Assembly: GCF_030813235.1 (NCBI RefSeq)
Contig: NZ_JAUSUB010000011.1
Coordinates: 62,001 to 126,000 of the forward strand
Length of the DNA stretch: 64,000 bases
Origin: Cytobacillus purgationiresistens
GTDB taxonomy: Bacteria; Bacillota; Bacilli; Bacillales; Cytobacillaceae
Direction: 5' to 3'
Shown: piece by piece, positions 49,763-58,750 of the stretch
Layout: each line of letters starts with the position of its first letter
How positions within the stretch are numbered: position 1 is the first letter of the stretch
The notes under the pieces: generated by a model
What the model saw: the letters and a program-made list of their open reading frames with translations, nothing else
Database searches by the model: none
What the model was told of the DNA's origin: nothing
Made by a program: the position numbers and the translations under genes

Positions 49763-50590
49763 ATGGAACACAACAAATTTTGTACGCTAAGGGATTACCG
49801 AAAACGTTCGTTTATGAAATATCCCCGTTCTTTCTTGAAATTTAGAGAAAAACAGTCTGATTTCATAACCAAAACTCATAACCAAAACATTAAGGACCGC
49901 AGATTGATTTCAATGAGTGGATTAAAACCAAAGACAGTTATGCAGATGATTCAGCATACGTATGTATCAAGAGGTTCGTACCCAACTGAAGGTGTTTTCT
50001 TAGGTGTAGACAATGATGTAGCCGGTCATAAATTTGTAGACAGGTTTAAAAATATGGTATTGGACACAAAAGACGGCCAACAAATCACTTTCCATAATTT
50101 GATTCCTAATGATTTGCAGATTCCTAAAAAACACATCCCACTTTATCAAGATGCGGCAATTAAATATAACGTCAATTGGAAAGATATTGTTGCTATTCAT
50201 AAAGCAGAAACTAACTTAAGTGATACTAATGAAATTGCAAACAATTTTGGTTATGGAAAGTATTTTGGAAAGTCATTGGAAGTAAATGAGCAGCCAAAGC
50301 AAATTAATTTGTTATCAGCCATTGATAATTGCGCTAGGGGTCTTGCTGAACATTTTAAATCAGGAAGATTTAATCTCATGAAAACTTTAGATGCACCTGG
50401 AATTAATTCAATTGAAATTAACAAAATGCATAAAAAGGTCAAGGCTTATTCAGAAAAATATAATGATTTAGGCTTTCTTCCTACAAATGATATAACAAAA
50501 GATTGGAACGATAAATTGAAATTAGATAAAAACATGAGGGACAAGAAGATATCAAATAAAAAAGAGTTAGCTGCAGCTATTGTTAGATAA
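49763..50590 (+). pseudogene. Toprim-domain protein of a conjugative element, 5'-truncated
   Basis: The frame is open for 275 codons, but homology begins only near residue 45 with RRLISMSGLKPKTVMQM, followed by the toprim acidic motif FLGVDNDVAGHKFV. The usual N-terminal DUF3991 part is missing, and the first codons overlap the Tn3-type end. The C-terminal 160 residues contain LYQDAAIKYNVNWKDIVAIHKAE, like the start of a lysozyme-type domain. It may be an inactive remnant, or a shortened protein translated from an internal ATG. Confidence 0.65.
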
Positions 50591-50668
50591 TATTCTGCTT
50601 GAATTAATGGAGTAGTTCCTTATGGGACTACTCTTTTTTTGAAGATCACATTCAAAGGGGAGTTAAAA

Positions 50669-51112
50669 ATGAAAACTTTTACAATGGTTTTAGATTACTA
50701 CCATGATGATTTTGAAATCTCTATAGAAATGAATCACACTTATACAGCCGATGATGTTGATTCAGCAATTGATGTTGCAAGAGAGCTAGAGAAAATGAAC
50801 TGTTTTTCATTTAAACCATATTACGATAAAGCTCAAGGTCTAATTGTTCTTAATAAAATCAATAATGAATGCTTTGACGATGTATTTGTTTCCAATTATA
50901 TTTTTTATGATCAATCAAGGGGTGATTATCTTCATCACGATTTAGAAAATGGAACAACCCTCTATCCAGTAGTTAACCCTGTGTGTTTTGTTGAAATGAA
51001 TATGGTTCAATTTATTAATTCTTTTGAAAGAAAAAATAAGGACATTTTATTGAGTAAAGACAAAATATACTTTGACAGCAGTAGTTTTGGTGTTAGGGAA
51101 GTCAATATATAA
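50669..51112 (+). CDS. Hypothetical protein of the conjugative-element remnant
   Basis: This is a 147-aa protein; ATG 50669 follows AAAGGGGAG. The sequence is acidic and beta/alpha mixed (MKTFTMVLDYYHDDFEISIEM at the start without its last residue; AIDVARELEKM later). I do not recognise a domain. Its position between toprim and Fic genes suggests it belongs to the same mobile element. Confidence 0.6.
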   Translation: MKTFTMVLDYYHDDFEISIEMNHTYTADDVDSAIDVARELEKMNCFSFKPYYDKAQGLIVLNKINNECFDDVFVSNYIFYDQSRGDYLHHDLENGTTLYPVVNPVCFVEMNMVQFINSFERKNKDILLSKDKIYFDSSSFGVREVNI

Positions 51113-51280
51113 ACACATAGAATAGCTCAAAAAATTTACTAAAGTTGGCCATATTAATTATTCAGTTTAGGAGGTGATGCCAAAATTTAATTTGCAATCA
51201 AAAAAATCTCGTTAAAAAGTATCATTAAAAATATAATAGGGTATATAATGATACTAATGAGTTTTTTTGAGGTGATGTAA

Positions 51281-52282
51281 ATGCGATATTATACAACAAG
51301 TGAAGCACTAGAAATTCTTGAGGCTGAAGGTATTACAAGTAATATTCAAGTTCTTAGAAGATACCTAAACAAAAATAGTATTCCTGGCGCATTCCGTAAG
51401 TCCAAAAAAGAAGGATGGAGTATTCCTGAAGAGGGATTAAGGGAATTTATTGTAGGAAAAATTGGACAAGATCAAATGATAACTAAATTTATTGAAAGGA
51501 GTTTTATTATGAAAAGAGATGGTCTACCTCAAGAGTACTTGGAGGATGTTATGGTAAGGTTGGCTCACCATTCAAGTGCGATAGAAGGTAACACGATTAG
51601 TCTTCCAGATACAGTATCTATTCTTCTTTATAATACTGTCCCTAGTCAGGTCAATTTACGTGAGTTTTACGAGGTTGACAACCACCGTGAAGCTTTCGAT
51701 TATCTGATTAACCAAATACAAAATGAGATGCCATTGACGTTAGATAGCATAAAAGATATACACGAATTGCTAACAAATAAGCTTCGGCATGATAGAGGAA
51801 TGTTCAAACCATCTGATAATGCCATTAGAGGAGCAAATTTTAAAACGGCTTCGCCAGCTGAGACACCATACTTGATGAATCAGTGGGTAGGGAACGTGAA
51901 CTATCAATTAGACCAAGCTACAAATAGAGAACAAATATTAAAAACCGTTGGAGATTTTCATATTCAATTCGAAAGAATTCATCCGTTTTCTGACGGAAAT
52001 GGGAGAACTGGAAGAATAGTTCTAAATTATTCTTTAATGCAGAATGGGATTCCTCCATTGATTATCGAAGCTAAAGACAAGGCGACTTATATAAATATTC
52101 TGGCCAACCAAGATGTAGAAAAATTTGTAGAATTTGCAAATCCATTAATTGAGCAAGAAGACGAGAGAATAAAAATGTTTGCAAATAAAGAATTGGCCAA
52201 GAATCCCGACATAGATATTTTAATTCCTGTAAAAAATAAGCCTTCTAACAAGGTAAAAAAACGAGGAATTGAAAGAGAATAA
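51281..52282 (+). CDS. Fic-family AMPylase-like protein with N-terminal helix-turn-helix-like region
   Basis: In this 333-aa protein the Fic core motif HPFSDGNGRTGR lies at 234-245 with catalytic His234. An inhibitory motif SSAIEGN at 98-104 makes it a class II Fic protein that can self-silence. Residues 1-60 resemble a DNA-binding excisionase/MerR-type helix pair (YYTTSEALEILEAEG). Fic proteins transfer AMP or related groups to protein Tyr, Ser or Thr. It could be a toxin or regulator carried by the mobile element. GAGGTGATG precedes the start. Confidence 0.85.
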   Translation: MRYYTTSEALEILEAEGITSNIQVLRRYLNKNSIPGAFRKSKKEGWSIPEEGLREFIVGKIGQDQMITKFIERSFIMKRDGLPQEYLEDVMVRLAHHSSAIEGNTISLPDTVSILLYNTVPSQVNLREFYEVDNHREAFDYLINQIQNEMPLTLDSIKDIHELLTNKLRHDRGMFKPSDNAIRGANFKTASPAETPYLMNQWVGNVNYQLDQATNREQILKTVGDFHIQFERIHPFSDGNGRTGRIVLNYSLMQNGIPPLIIEAKDKATYINILANQDVEKFVEFANPLIEQEDERIKMFANKELAKNPDIDILIPVKNKPSNKVKKRGIERE

Positions 52283-52309
52283 CCAAATAATGGAAGTGTA
52301 TGAACAACA

Positions 52310-53337
52310 ATGAGTGATCTTAATCTACAGACTTTATATAAAAATGTATTGAATCAAATCGTAAGCTCGGAGAAAGAATGGAAATACTTTTTATCATTTG
52401 GAGCTAGAATTCACAAATATCCATTTGACCAGGCTACATTTATATATGCTCAGAATCCTAACGTGACTATGTTGGCGACCAAACAGATATGAAATAAAGT
52501 AAAGCGAGGAATTATTCCACGTTCAAAGGCAATTTTGGTCACAAAATATCAAGGTGGGCAGCAAATAGTTGATTATCTCTTTGATGTAACTCAGACCAAT
52601 GGGAAAGCTCTACAAAGGCCCGTATGGACGATTCAAGATGAGGAGCGAGAATTTATCCATAGTGCTCTATCTCATTCAGATTCTAGGGTTGAAACCTTAG
52701 AAGAAAGCATAGATGCATTGGCTAAACGTACAGCTGCAGGAATTTATTTAAATGTGGAAGATCATTGTGAAGATGCGTTTAATAATTTTATCGGTGTTGA
52801 AAAGGATAAAAGGTTTAAGGCATTTTATGAACTGGCGGTAAATAGTACGCAATTTGCCATTCGAGAAAAATGCGGTTTGGAACCGCTTCCTTCACAAGAT
52901 TTATCCTATATAAAAGAAGTGAACGATTTATCTAAAATAAATATATTAGGTTATATAACAAATACAAGTACACAAGACGCAATGAGTGAAATTGCAAAAT
53001 TGAAAAAACAATACAATTTGGAAAGGGATGTTAGCAATGATAAGTTACGAATTGAAAGAGGACGGAAACCTTTATCCGAACATACAATTGAGCAACAACG
53101 AACAAGCGCACCAGGAGTTAGGGAAGTACGGGAAACTAGCGATGTCATTTCTTCAAGAAAAGTATCCGATTCGGTTTCAGGAGTTACAAATGAACGGGAC
53201 CTTAATGGACATGCTGCATCAAATGGACAGAGAAGCGAAAGACAGCATAATCAGTCTAATGCAAGAACTGGAGATGAAAAACCCAGGACCGAAGACAGAA
53301 GAACTCATGGAAGTAGCGCAATACAAGAATCTATGGT
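52310..53337 (+). pseudogene. LtrC-type conjugative-element protein (N-terminal part), nonsense codon and truncation
   Basis: The frame runs from ATG 52310 to a TGA at 52490-52492 and resumes in the same phase to about 53337. TKQI-stop-NKVKRG should read ...QIWNKV, so a Trp codon TGG became TGA. Landmarks of plasmid and ICE LtrC/helicase-type proteins include EWKYFLSFGARIHKYPFDQ and the low-complexity Arg/Ser-rich region near the end. The rest is cut off by an IS1182-type element, and the gene's 3' end lies at 56510-56731. Confidence 0.75.
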
Positions 53338-53384
53338 CATCTTTCATACGCATGAAGGTCGCATCTACATCCACTTTTGAATAG
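53037..53384 (+). CDS. TnpV-like protein overlapping the LtrC-type frame
   Basis: In a different frame from the LtrC-type gene, codons from ATG 53037 read MISYELKEDGNLYPNIQLS, GKYGKLAMSFLQEKYP and HQMDREAKDSIISLMQEL. This is the TnpV pattern known from clostridial transposons (start motif, GKYG, and ...DRQA helix). The last ~16 codons come from the IS1182 element, so the native end is missing. If both frames are real, the region 53037-53337 is coding twice. Confidence 0.6.
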   Translation: MISYELKEDGNLYPNIQLSNNEQAHQELGKYGKLAMSFLQEKYPIRFQELQMNGTLMDMLHQMDREAKDSIISLMQELEMKNPGPKTEELMEVAQYKNLWSSFIRMKVASTSTFE

Positions 53385-54208
53385 CTATTACGTACCCAAA
53401 ATGTACGGAAAGCTTCTTCATACTTCTGGAGACGAGGGAGGTAATCAGTGCTCGCTTGTATATGAATCTTCTTCCAGGCTCGGAACGCCTTTTTCATCTC
53501 CTTTTTCTCGTCTGGGTTTTGAGCTTGTTTCACTTTTGCTTCTCTTTCGTGTAACTCTTCTTCTATGGAGTCGATGACTCGCTGTAAAGACTCACTAGAA
53601 ATACGTTGTGTGCCAAATAGAGAATCTTCCTTTTGAAGATTTTCCTGGTCGAGTTTTATATGGTGATGGATCTTTTCTAACAGGGCTTCTATTTTCGCTT
53701 GAAGTTTTTCCTCGTAGCCTTGAATACTCTTCTTCCACACAAAAGAATACTTATTCGCATTCGCCTCCATTTTCGTTCCATCTAAGAAATACTGCTTTCC
53801 ATCCACATATTCTTCTTCGATTAACAGTTTTGTCAGCTCTGTAAACAAGCGGTCCATCAATGGTTGAAGACGCTCAGACCGAAACCGATTAATCGTCCGA
53901 AAATCAGGGGATTGTCCAGCCGCTAACCACATCATCGGTAGGTTTTCTGTGAGGGCTTTTGCGATATCACGACAAGAAAACCATTTTTGAGTGTAGCCAA
54001 ACAAGATAATCTTGGTCATCATTTTCGGGTGATAAGCAGGGCGTCCGCCTCCTCGATAAGCTTCGAAGAAGATATCGTCACTTAATCCATTCACCATATC
54101 GTTGACCACATGCACAATATGATTTTCTGGAATTAAATCCGAATAATCCATAGGAAGATAGAGTTGGTTCATGTTATAATCTTGGAAAGTAGCTTTTTGG
54201 TTACGCAA
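53219..54208 (-). pseudogene. IS1182-family transposase, 3'-truncated
   Basis: Residues 1-290 match IS1182 transposases: PMDYSDLIPENHIVHVVNDMV, YHPKMMTKIILFGYTQKW, FRTINRFRSERL, FLDGTKMEANANKYSFVWKK and RNSYSKVDVDATFMRMKDD. The protein should continue for some 150-200 residues with the rest of the catalytic domain. Here the frame runs on into LtrC/TnpV DNA near 53337. The element cannot move by itself. Confidence 0.85.
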
Positions 54209-54399
54209 AGAAATCGCCTCTTTTTCTGTTTATTTATGTTTGTTGTGGTGACTACATTTTAAACGAAAAGGCGATTTTTTTGTGCACTTTTTTAGGGAAA
54301 AATGAAAACTCTTTAATCAGGACTTCATTTCGTGCATTAGATAGTAAAAGGAGCTGAACCTAAAAGGTGTCGTTTTCATGACCCTTTTGGGACAGCCCC
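53338..54399 (-). mobile_element. Truncated IS1182-family element
   Basis: The outer end at 54399 reads CCCTTTTGGGACAGCCCC, the IS1182-type terminal repeat as seen from its own 5' side. The opposite end is absent because the element stops inside the transposase gene at about 53337. Confidence 0.75.
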
Positions 54400-54702
54400 A
54401 TCTTTTAGATTGAAAAATAATTATAAATAGTTGGAATCCATAGCAAGAAATTGCAGTTGTGATAGAATAAGAAAAAACTATAAAAATAAAAAGAGAAGAG
54501 ACTCATTCAGTCCTTCTCATTTTGAAAATAGTTTGCCCCCCCCCTCTTTTCTGAACTTTTGTTTAAGACAGTGTCCTAGATTTATATTTATGCAAATATT
54601 GCACTTTCAAGCGATGATTTAATAAAAACTTGCGAAATTTTTATATCTATTATATAGTCGAAGTACTATTTTATTAAAGGGTGAACTTTTTGTTAATTGT
54701 AG

Positions 54703-54842
54703 AATTCTAATCTGAATCAACATAATAGCTTAATTTTGTCGAACAAACCACCTGTCGAGGTGTTATTTGTTGTGCAAAAAAAAGCAAGATTAGAATTAGT
54801 TAGTTTCCAATAAACATTCGGCGCGACTAATTTTAGTCGCGC
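54703..54842 (+). promoter_or_regulatory. Structured leader upstream of the polyamine gene
   Basis: AATTCTAATCT (54703-54713) pairs perfectly with AGATTAGAATT (54787-54797). Within it AACAAA/TTTGTT and CACCT/AGGTG form a nested hairpin. Downstream, GCGCGACT (54821-54828) and AGTCGCGC (54835-54842) give an 8-bp GC-rich stem followed by TATTTCTATTT, a possible terminator 67 bp before the gene. The layout is like a riboswitch or attenuator; the ligand is unknown. Confidence 0.55.
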
Positions 54843-54909
54843 TATTTCTATTTGTTGATTTAGACAATTTTAATTTTTTACTTATTAAAATTGAGAGGAC
54901 GAATCTACA

Positions 54910-56415
54910 ATGCAAAAACAATTACAACAAATTGCAGCTGATATGCAGCTTGAAGAAAATTATCACACATTAGAAAAAGCTCTACTTGCTTTATATTTCC
55001 ATAAAAATTGCACAACTAAATCTTTAGCTCATACGACAGACTTACCAATACCTATCGTTTCAGCAATGAAGAAAGAATTTGCTAAGCAAGGTTGGGGAAA
55101 ACATAGCTTAACGAAAAAGGGCCAGCTTGCTATCTCGCAATATTTCCAACTCTCAGGTGCTGATGCTAAACTCTACCTTCAATTAACAACAGATGATGCA
55201 TTTCGTACGGAATGGATTACAAAAAATATAAGCGAATTAAGCACTATTTATGACGCTAGACCCACAGCTGACGTGGCAATTGATCAAGCAAAATGTACAG
55301 TTGAGACAGCCTTAAAACGTGCATTGCTCGCACTAGACTATACTATGCTACTTAATAAGCGCATTTTGTGTTTAGGCGATGATGATTTTATCAGTATTTC
55401 ATTAGCGTTTTTACTAAAGAAAATCGCTCCACATTCCACAACTAAAATTGTTGTGTTAGATATTGATAAGCGAATTTTATGTGCGATTAGCAAAATAGCT
55501 AAGGACTATGAGCTTCCGATTAAAACAAATTATTATAACGTTCAGGAGCCTTTTCCTAAAACATACGCCTATCAGTTTGATTGCGTATACACAGATACAC
55601 CATATACCTTGATTGGCGCACAGCTTTTTTTATCACGTGCGATTAACGCACTAAAGCCAGAAGCAATGCGGCATGTGTTTTTTTCCTACGCTAAGCGTAG
55701 CTATCAAAAGCAGTGGCAACTACAGCAAAGCTTATATGCTATGGGCTTCGTTATTGACAGTATTAAATACGACATTAACACTTATGAAGGTGCACAGATT
55801 TTAGGTGCTAAAAGCCAATTATTCGTATTACAAACAACAGAGCAAATGACTTCCTTCATTCCTAATCTGCGTAAGTTTTCACGACCAATTTACACAGGAG
55901 AAATTGAGCGGAAATCCGTCATTTATCGGTGTATCCATTGTCAGCACGCACTTACAGTCGGCGCTGGCTATCAATACACCACGATTGCTCAACTTCAATC
56001 CAGTGGTTGCCCGAGTTGCAAAAATAAGAAGTTTTCACAGATTAAGAGAACGGTGCAAAAAACACAATTCCAGCATACATTAGGGCATCATATTTTATTA
56101 GAGTTGCACGATTGCGATGTAGCATTACTCAATGACGTGCAACAAATTAAAACGATTATGTGTCAAGCTGCCTATAAAGCAAAGGCGATGATTGTGACCA
56201 AACATTTCCATCATTATTCACCTTACGGGGTTAGCGGTGTAGTAATTATTCAAGAATCACATTTAACGATTCATACGTGGCCAGAGTACGGTTATGCTGC
56301 AATAGATGTTTTCACTTGTAGCAGTAAGATAGCCCTACAAGAGGCTGTTCAATATATTACTGAGCAATTTAATGCAGGAAATGTTACTCAGCATTACCTG
56401 CATCGAGGTAAATAG
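54910..56415 (+). CDS. Fusion of branched-chain polyamine synthase (BpsA/DUF43) and S-adenosylmethionine decarboxylase (SpeD/SpeH)
   Basis: This is a 501-aa protein. Residues 1-330 follow the BpsA family, an N-terminal winged-helix-like region and a Rossmann fold with the GDDD motif at 156-159 and DTPYT at 229-233. A zinc ribbon follows (Cys341, Cys344, Cys367, Cys370). Residues 388-501 are a class 1b SAM decarboxylase: [13 protein letters not shown] holds the pyruvoyl-forming Ser450 and His455, and Cys470 is in place. One chain could thus make decarboxylated SAM and use it to aminopropylate spermidine. It lies in the gap of a disrupted ICE gene. Confidence 0.87.
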   Translation: MQKQLQQIAADMQLEENYHTLEKALLALYFHKNCTTKSLAHTTDLPIPIVSAMKKEFAKQGWGKHSLTKKGQLAISQYFQLSGADAKLYLQLTTDDAFRTEWITKNISELSTIYDARPTADVAIDQAKCTVETALKRALLALDYTMLLNKRILCLGDDDFISISLAFLLKKIAPHSTTKIVVLDIDKRILCAISKIAKDYELPIKTNYYNVQEPFPKTYAYQFDCVYTDTPYTLIGAQLFLSRAINALKPEAMRHVFFSYAKRSYQKQWQLQQSLYAMGFVIDSIKYDINTYEGAQILGAKSQLFVLQTTEQMTSFIPNLRKFSRPIYTGEIERKSVIYRCIHCQHALTVGAGYQYTTIAQLQSSGCPSCKNKKFSQIKRTVQKTQFQHTLGHHILLELHDCDVALLNDVQQIKTIMCQAAYKAKAMIVTKHFHHYSPYGVSGVVIIQESHLTIHTWPEYGYAAIDVFTCSSKIALQEAVQYITEQFNAGNVTQHYLHRGK

Positions 56416-56425
56416 AAAAAATGGA

Positions 56426-56490
56426 GGGGGCTGTCCCATAAGTCCTTGGAAGAGAAAAACAAGTTGTTTTTCTTTCCTGTTTTTTGTATT
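56426..56490 (+). mobile_element. IS1182-type end remnant
   Basis: GGGGGCTGTCCCATAAGTCC closely matches the first bases of the IS1182-type end at 54399 in opposite orientation. A short AT-rich tail follows with a CAAGTTGTTTTTCTTTCCTG hairpin-like tract. No transposase sequence accompanies it. The two outer ends bracket the polyamine gene. Confidence 0.55.
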
Positions 56491-56509
56491 TTTACTTGAT
56501 TTAATCTAA

Positions 56510-56731
56510 TGTAAGTCGCTGGTTGAGCTACAAAAACCATTCCCTTATGAGAATGAATTACAAGATTTAATGAAGAAGCAAAATGAATTGAATTTAAAAA
56601 TGGAATTTGAACAAAAAGTTAAGAACCAAGAGTCAAAGCTAAATAAAGAAAGCGATGAATCAGAGAAGGTAATTATTAAGATACCTGATGGAAGTAAAAA
56701 GAAGGGTAATCATTTATCCGTTGAAAGATAA
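56510..56731 (+). pseudogene. LtrC-type protein, C-terminal remnant
   Basis: An open frame without a start reads ELQKPFPYENELQDLMKKQN, then ELNLKMEFEQKV, and ends in a basic tail. KPFPYE-x-ELQ-x-L-x-KQ-x-ELN is the usual C-terminus of ICE LtrC/SNF2-type proteins. It is the 3' part of the gene whose 5' part is at 52310-53337. Confidence 0.75.
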
Positions 56732-56735
56732 AAAA

Positions 56736-56768
56736 ATGGCCAAGTGTGATTACTTGGCCATTTTTTTA
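56736..56768 (+). terminator. Terminator after the LtrC-type remnant
   Basis: ATGGCCAAGT and ACTTGGCCAT form a 10-bp perfect stem followed by TTTTTT. Confidence 0.9.
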
Positions 56769-56790
56769 ACCGATATTATGATCATGTATC

Positions 56791-56850
56791 TTTAAAACAA
56801 AGTTTAACCGTTTGTAAGAAAGTTGTACCGTTTATAAAAAAGATGAACTG
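56791..56850 (+). repeat. Three tandem 20-bp repeats (set 1)
   Basis: The units are TTTAAAACAAAGTTTAACCG, TTTGTAAGAAAGTTGTACCG and TTTATAAAAAAGATGAACTG, exactly in register. A partial fourth copy lies at 56875. A hairpin (56891-56918) and the block CGGGCCAGATTG follow. A matching set is at 59802. Confidence 0.75.
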
Positions 56851-57082
56851 TTTTTTAGATCTTAGAATGATAATTTATAAAAGTTTGATCAAAAATCCTG
56901 TTATATGCAGGTTTTTTCCTTATTCAGCAATCGGGCCAGATTGTGGAGTAACATTATAAAATATATAGTTAAAAATTGTGAAGAAATGTACTTGAAACTA
57001 AAGGGAAGATTAGTTCAAGATGTTTAAATAAATAATTTGCTTTATAATCAGATTATCTATATTTTCAAGAAAGATGATTTCT

Positions 57083-57463
57083 ATGATAACCGTACAGGAC
57101 TTATTTCAACTTTCCGTTTTAAAGAACTTTTCTGTTGCAGCAGGATACAATGGCTTACATAAAAAAATAGTAAATGTAGGAATTTTGGATTATGAATTTT
57201 TTGACGGTGTTCAGCTAATGAGGGAAGAAACTTTCGATCCTCATAGCCTTGTACTTAGCAGCTTATTATTTGCGAACAAAAAACCGGAAATATTAATCGA
57301 GATAATTGAGGAGCTCATTAAGTTTAATGTGAGTGCCTTAGCCTATAAGGCAGTTATTTTCAAAGATTTACCTGATGCGACTTTTTCCGTTGATTTTTCT
57401 TTTAATCCGATCATGATTGTAATAGCAGATATAATCTGCTATTGGTTTTTAAATTCTACATAG
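57083..57463 (+). pseudogene. PucR-type regulator, N-terminal fragment
   Basis: The 126-codon frame reads MITVQDLFQLSVLKNFSVAA, GILDYEFFDGVQLM and LVLSSLLFA, the PucR N-terminal (PF07905) domain. The central and C-terminal HTH parts are missing, so the product ends where the family normally continues for 400 residues. It may be a remnant. Confidence 0.7.
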
Positions 57464-57577
57464 TTTTTAAATCGTCTACAGGAATTCTGATTTCATAATA
57501 CCCAAAAATATTTCTATCATGGCATTTGTACTAAAATAAAAAGTTTCATAAAAATAGTTAATTTCGAGTCGGAGAGG

Positions 57578-57624
57578 AAAAGGTCGAATTCAGGGGTTAT
57601 TGAAAACTCTGAATAGACCTTTTT
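57578..57624. terminator. Hairpin with T-run
   Basis: AAAGGTC...TTCAG pairs with CTGAA...GACCTTT with a small internal bulge, and TTTTT follows on the plus strand. It lies between the PucR fragment and the convergent epimerase gene. Confidence 0.65.
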
Positions 57625-57878
57625 CGGAAATAAGATGAAAATCAATCATAGTTGTTCCAATAGATTATTATTTACATGATTTTCTGAAAAATATAATTAG
57701 ATAGATATTTCTTCATTTTATTTACTTAGCAGCGATGAGAGCTTTAATAATTTCGTTCCAATAGTCTTTAAAAGTTTTTCCCCTTTTAGTTGAATGAATA
57801 ATTTTTTTCTTTCTGGCTTCTTTTGATAGGATCTTCACAGAAATAATTCCCCTTTTAAATATACTTTGAATGCAATAT

Positions 57879-58640
57879 CTAACGATCAAAAAAATGAATT
57901 CCGCACAATTTAAATGCATCCGAATTCGGAGTATACCCTACTAACCTTTTTGTTTCTTCAATATTTAAACGTTTAAAACGATTCTCAGATATACCATGTA
58001 AGATTGAGAAGAATGGTAGGTTTTTTGCAGTAATCGTTTTAAGGAGAAGATCAATAAAATCCTCTGGACTTATATATGCACTCATATCTCGAGCTGAAAG
58101 TGGCAGACCCTCTGGCTTGTAATCATCATAAGCACCAATACGAATAACGATACTTTGTAACTGTTTCTCATAAGCGAAGTATGATGCTAGTGCTTCCACA
58201 AAACATTTACTAACCCCATACATATTCTTTGGTCTAACAGGTGAAGAATCGGTAACTTGAAAGTCTAACGGATATCCTTCAACTGTTTGTGCACTAGAAG
58301 CAGCTATGACTTTAGTTACCCCGTTATCTGATGCAGCTTTAAAAATATTGTATGAACCTTTAATAGTATTCTCTAATAAAGAACTATAAAAATCTGCATT
58401 TGGAGAAGGATCTCCTGCTAAATGAATAACAATATCAATGTTTTTACATGCATTCTGACATTCTTCTAAACTGGATACATCTAGATAAATCACTTCATGA
58501 TTTGACGACCCCTTAAATTTTTCTAACGGCAATAAATTAATATCTGCCAATTTTAATTGATAGCTTGTTTTCTTCATTAAAGTATTGGCTACGTGTTGAC
58601 CAATCTTTCCTGCAGCTCCTGTAATTAAAATTTTCTTCAT
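57879..58640 (-). CDS. NAD-dependent epimerase/dehydratase family protein (uronate dehydrogenase-like)
   Basis: This 253-aa SDR has ILITGAAGKIGQH at the N-terminus, VIHLAGDPSP, ASSAQTVEGYP with the catalytic Ser and MYGVSKCFVE with Tyr-x3-Lys. Length and the AGDPSP motif fit the uronate dehydrogenase subgroup, but other substrates are possible. ATG 58640 follows AAGGAGT. It is divergent from the LysR gene, which may control it. Confidence 0.78.
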   Translation of the reverse strand: MKKILITGAAGKIGQHVANTLMKKTSYQLKLADINLLPLEKFKGSSNHEVIYLDVSSLEECQNACKNIDIVIHLAGDPSPNADFYSSLLENTIKGSYNIFKAASDNGVTKVIAASSAQTVEGYPLDFQVTDSSPVRPKNMYGVSKCFVEALASYFAYEKQLQSIVIRIGAYDDYKPEGLPLSARDMSAYISPEDFIDLLLKTITAKNLPFFSILHGISENRFKRLNIEETKRLVGYTPNSDAFKLCGIHFFDR

Positions 58641-58750
58641 CACAATTACAACTCCTTTTTTATTTAAACTTGATTATAGGTACATATTTGTCATTAGTAC
58701 AGCGAATAATTATAATGAAGTACATGAAATAAATTCTTGGGGTGTCAACG

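Noticed and set aside
49594-49845. 83-codon frame across the Tn3-type end
   Set aside because: It joins a small ICE gene, the transposon end and toprim DNA, so it is chimeric with no conserved sequence.
56791-56850. CRISPR array at the 20-bp repeats
   Set aside because: The units are contiguous with no spacers and only three copies.
57722-57919. 65-codon minus-strand frame after the epimerase gene
   Set aside because: It overlaps the epimerase end. A shorter GTG-started version (about 39 codons, basic) has a possible AGGGGA site, but I cannot support it as a gene.
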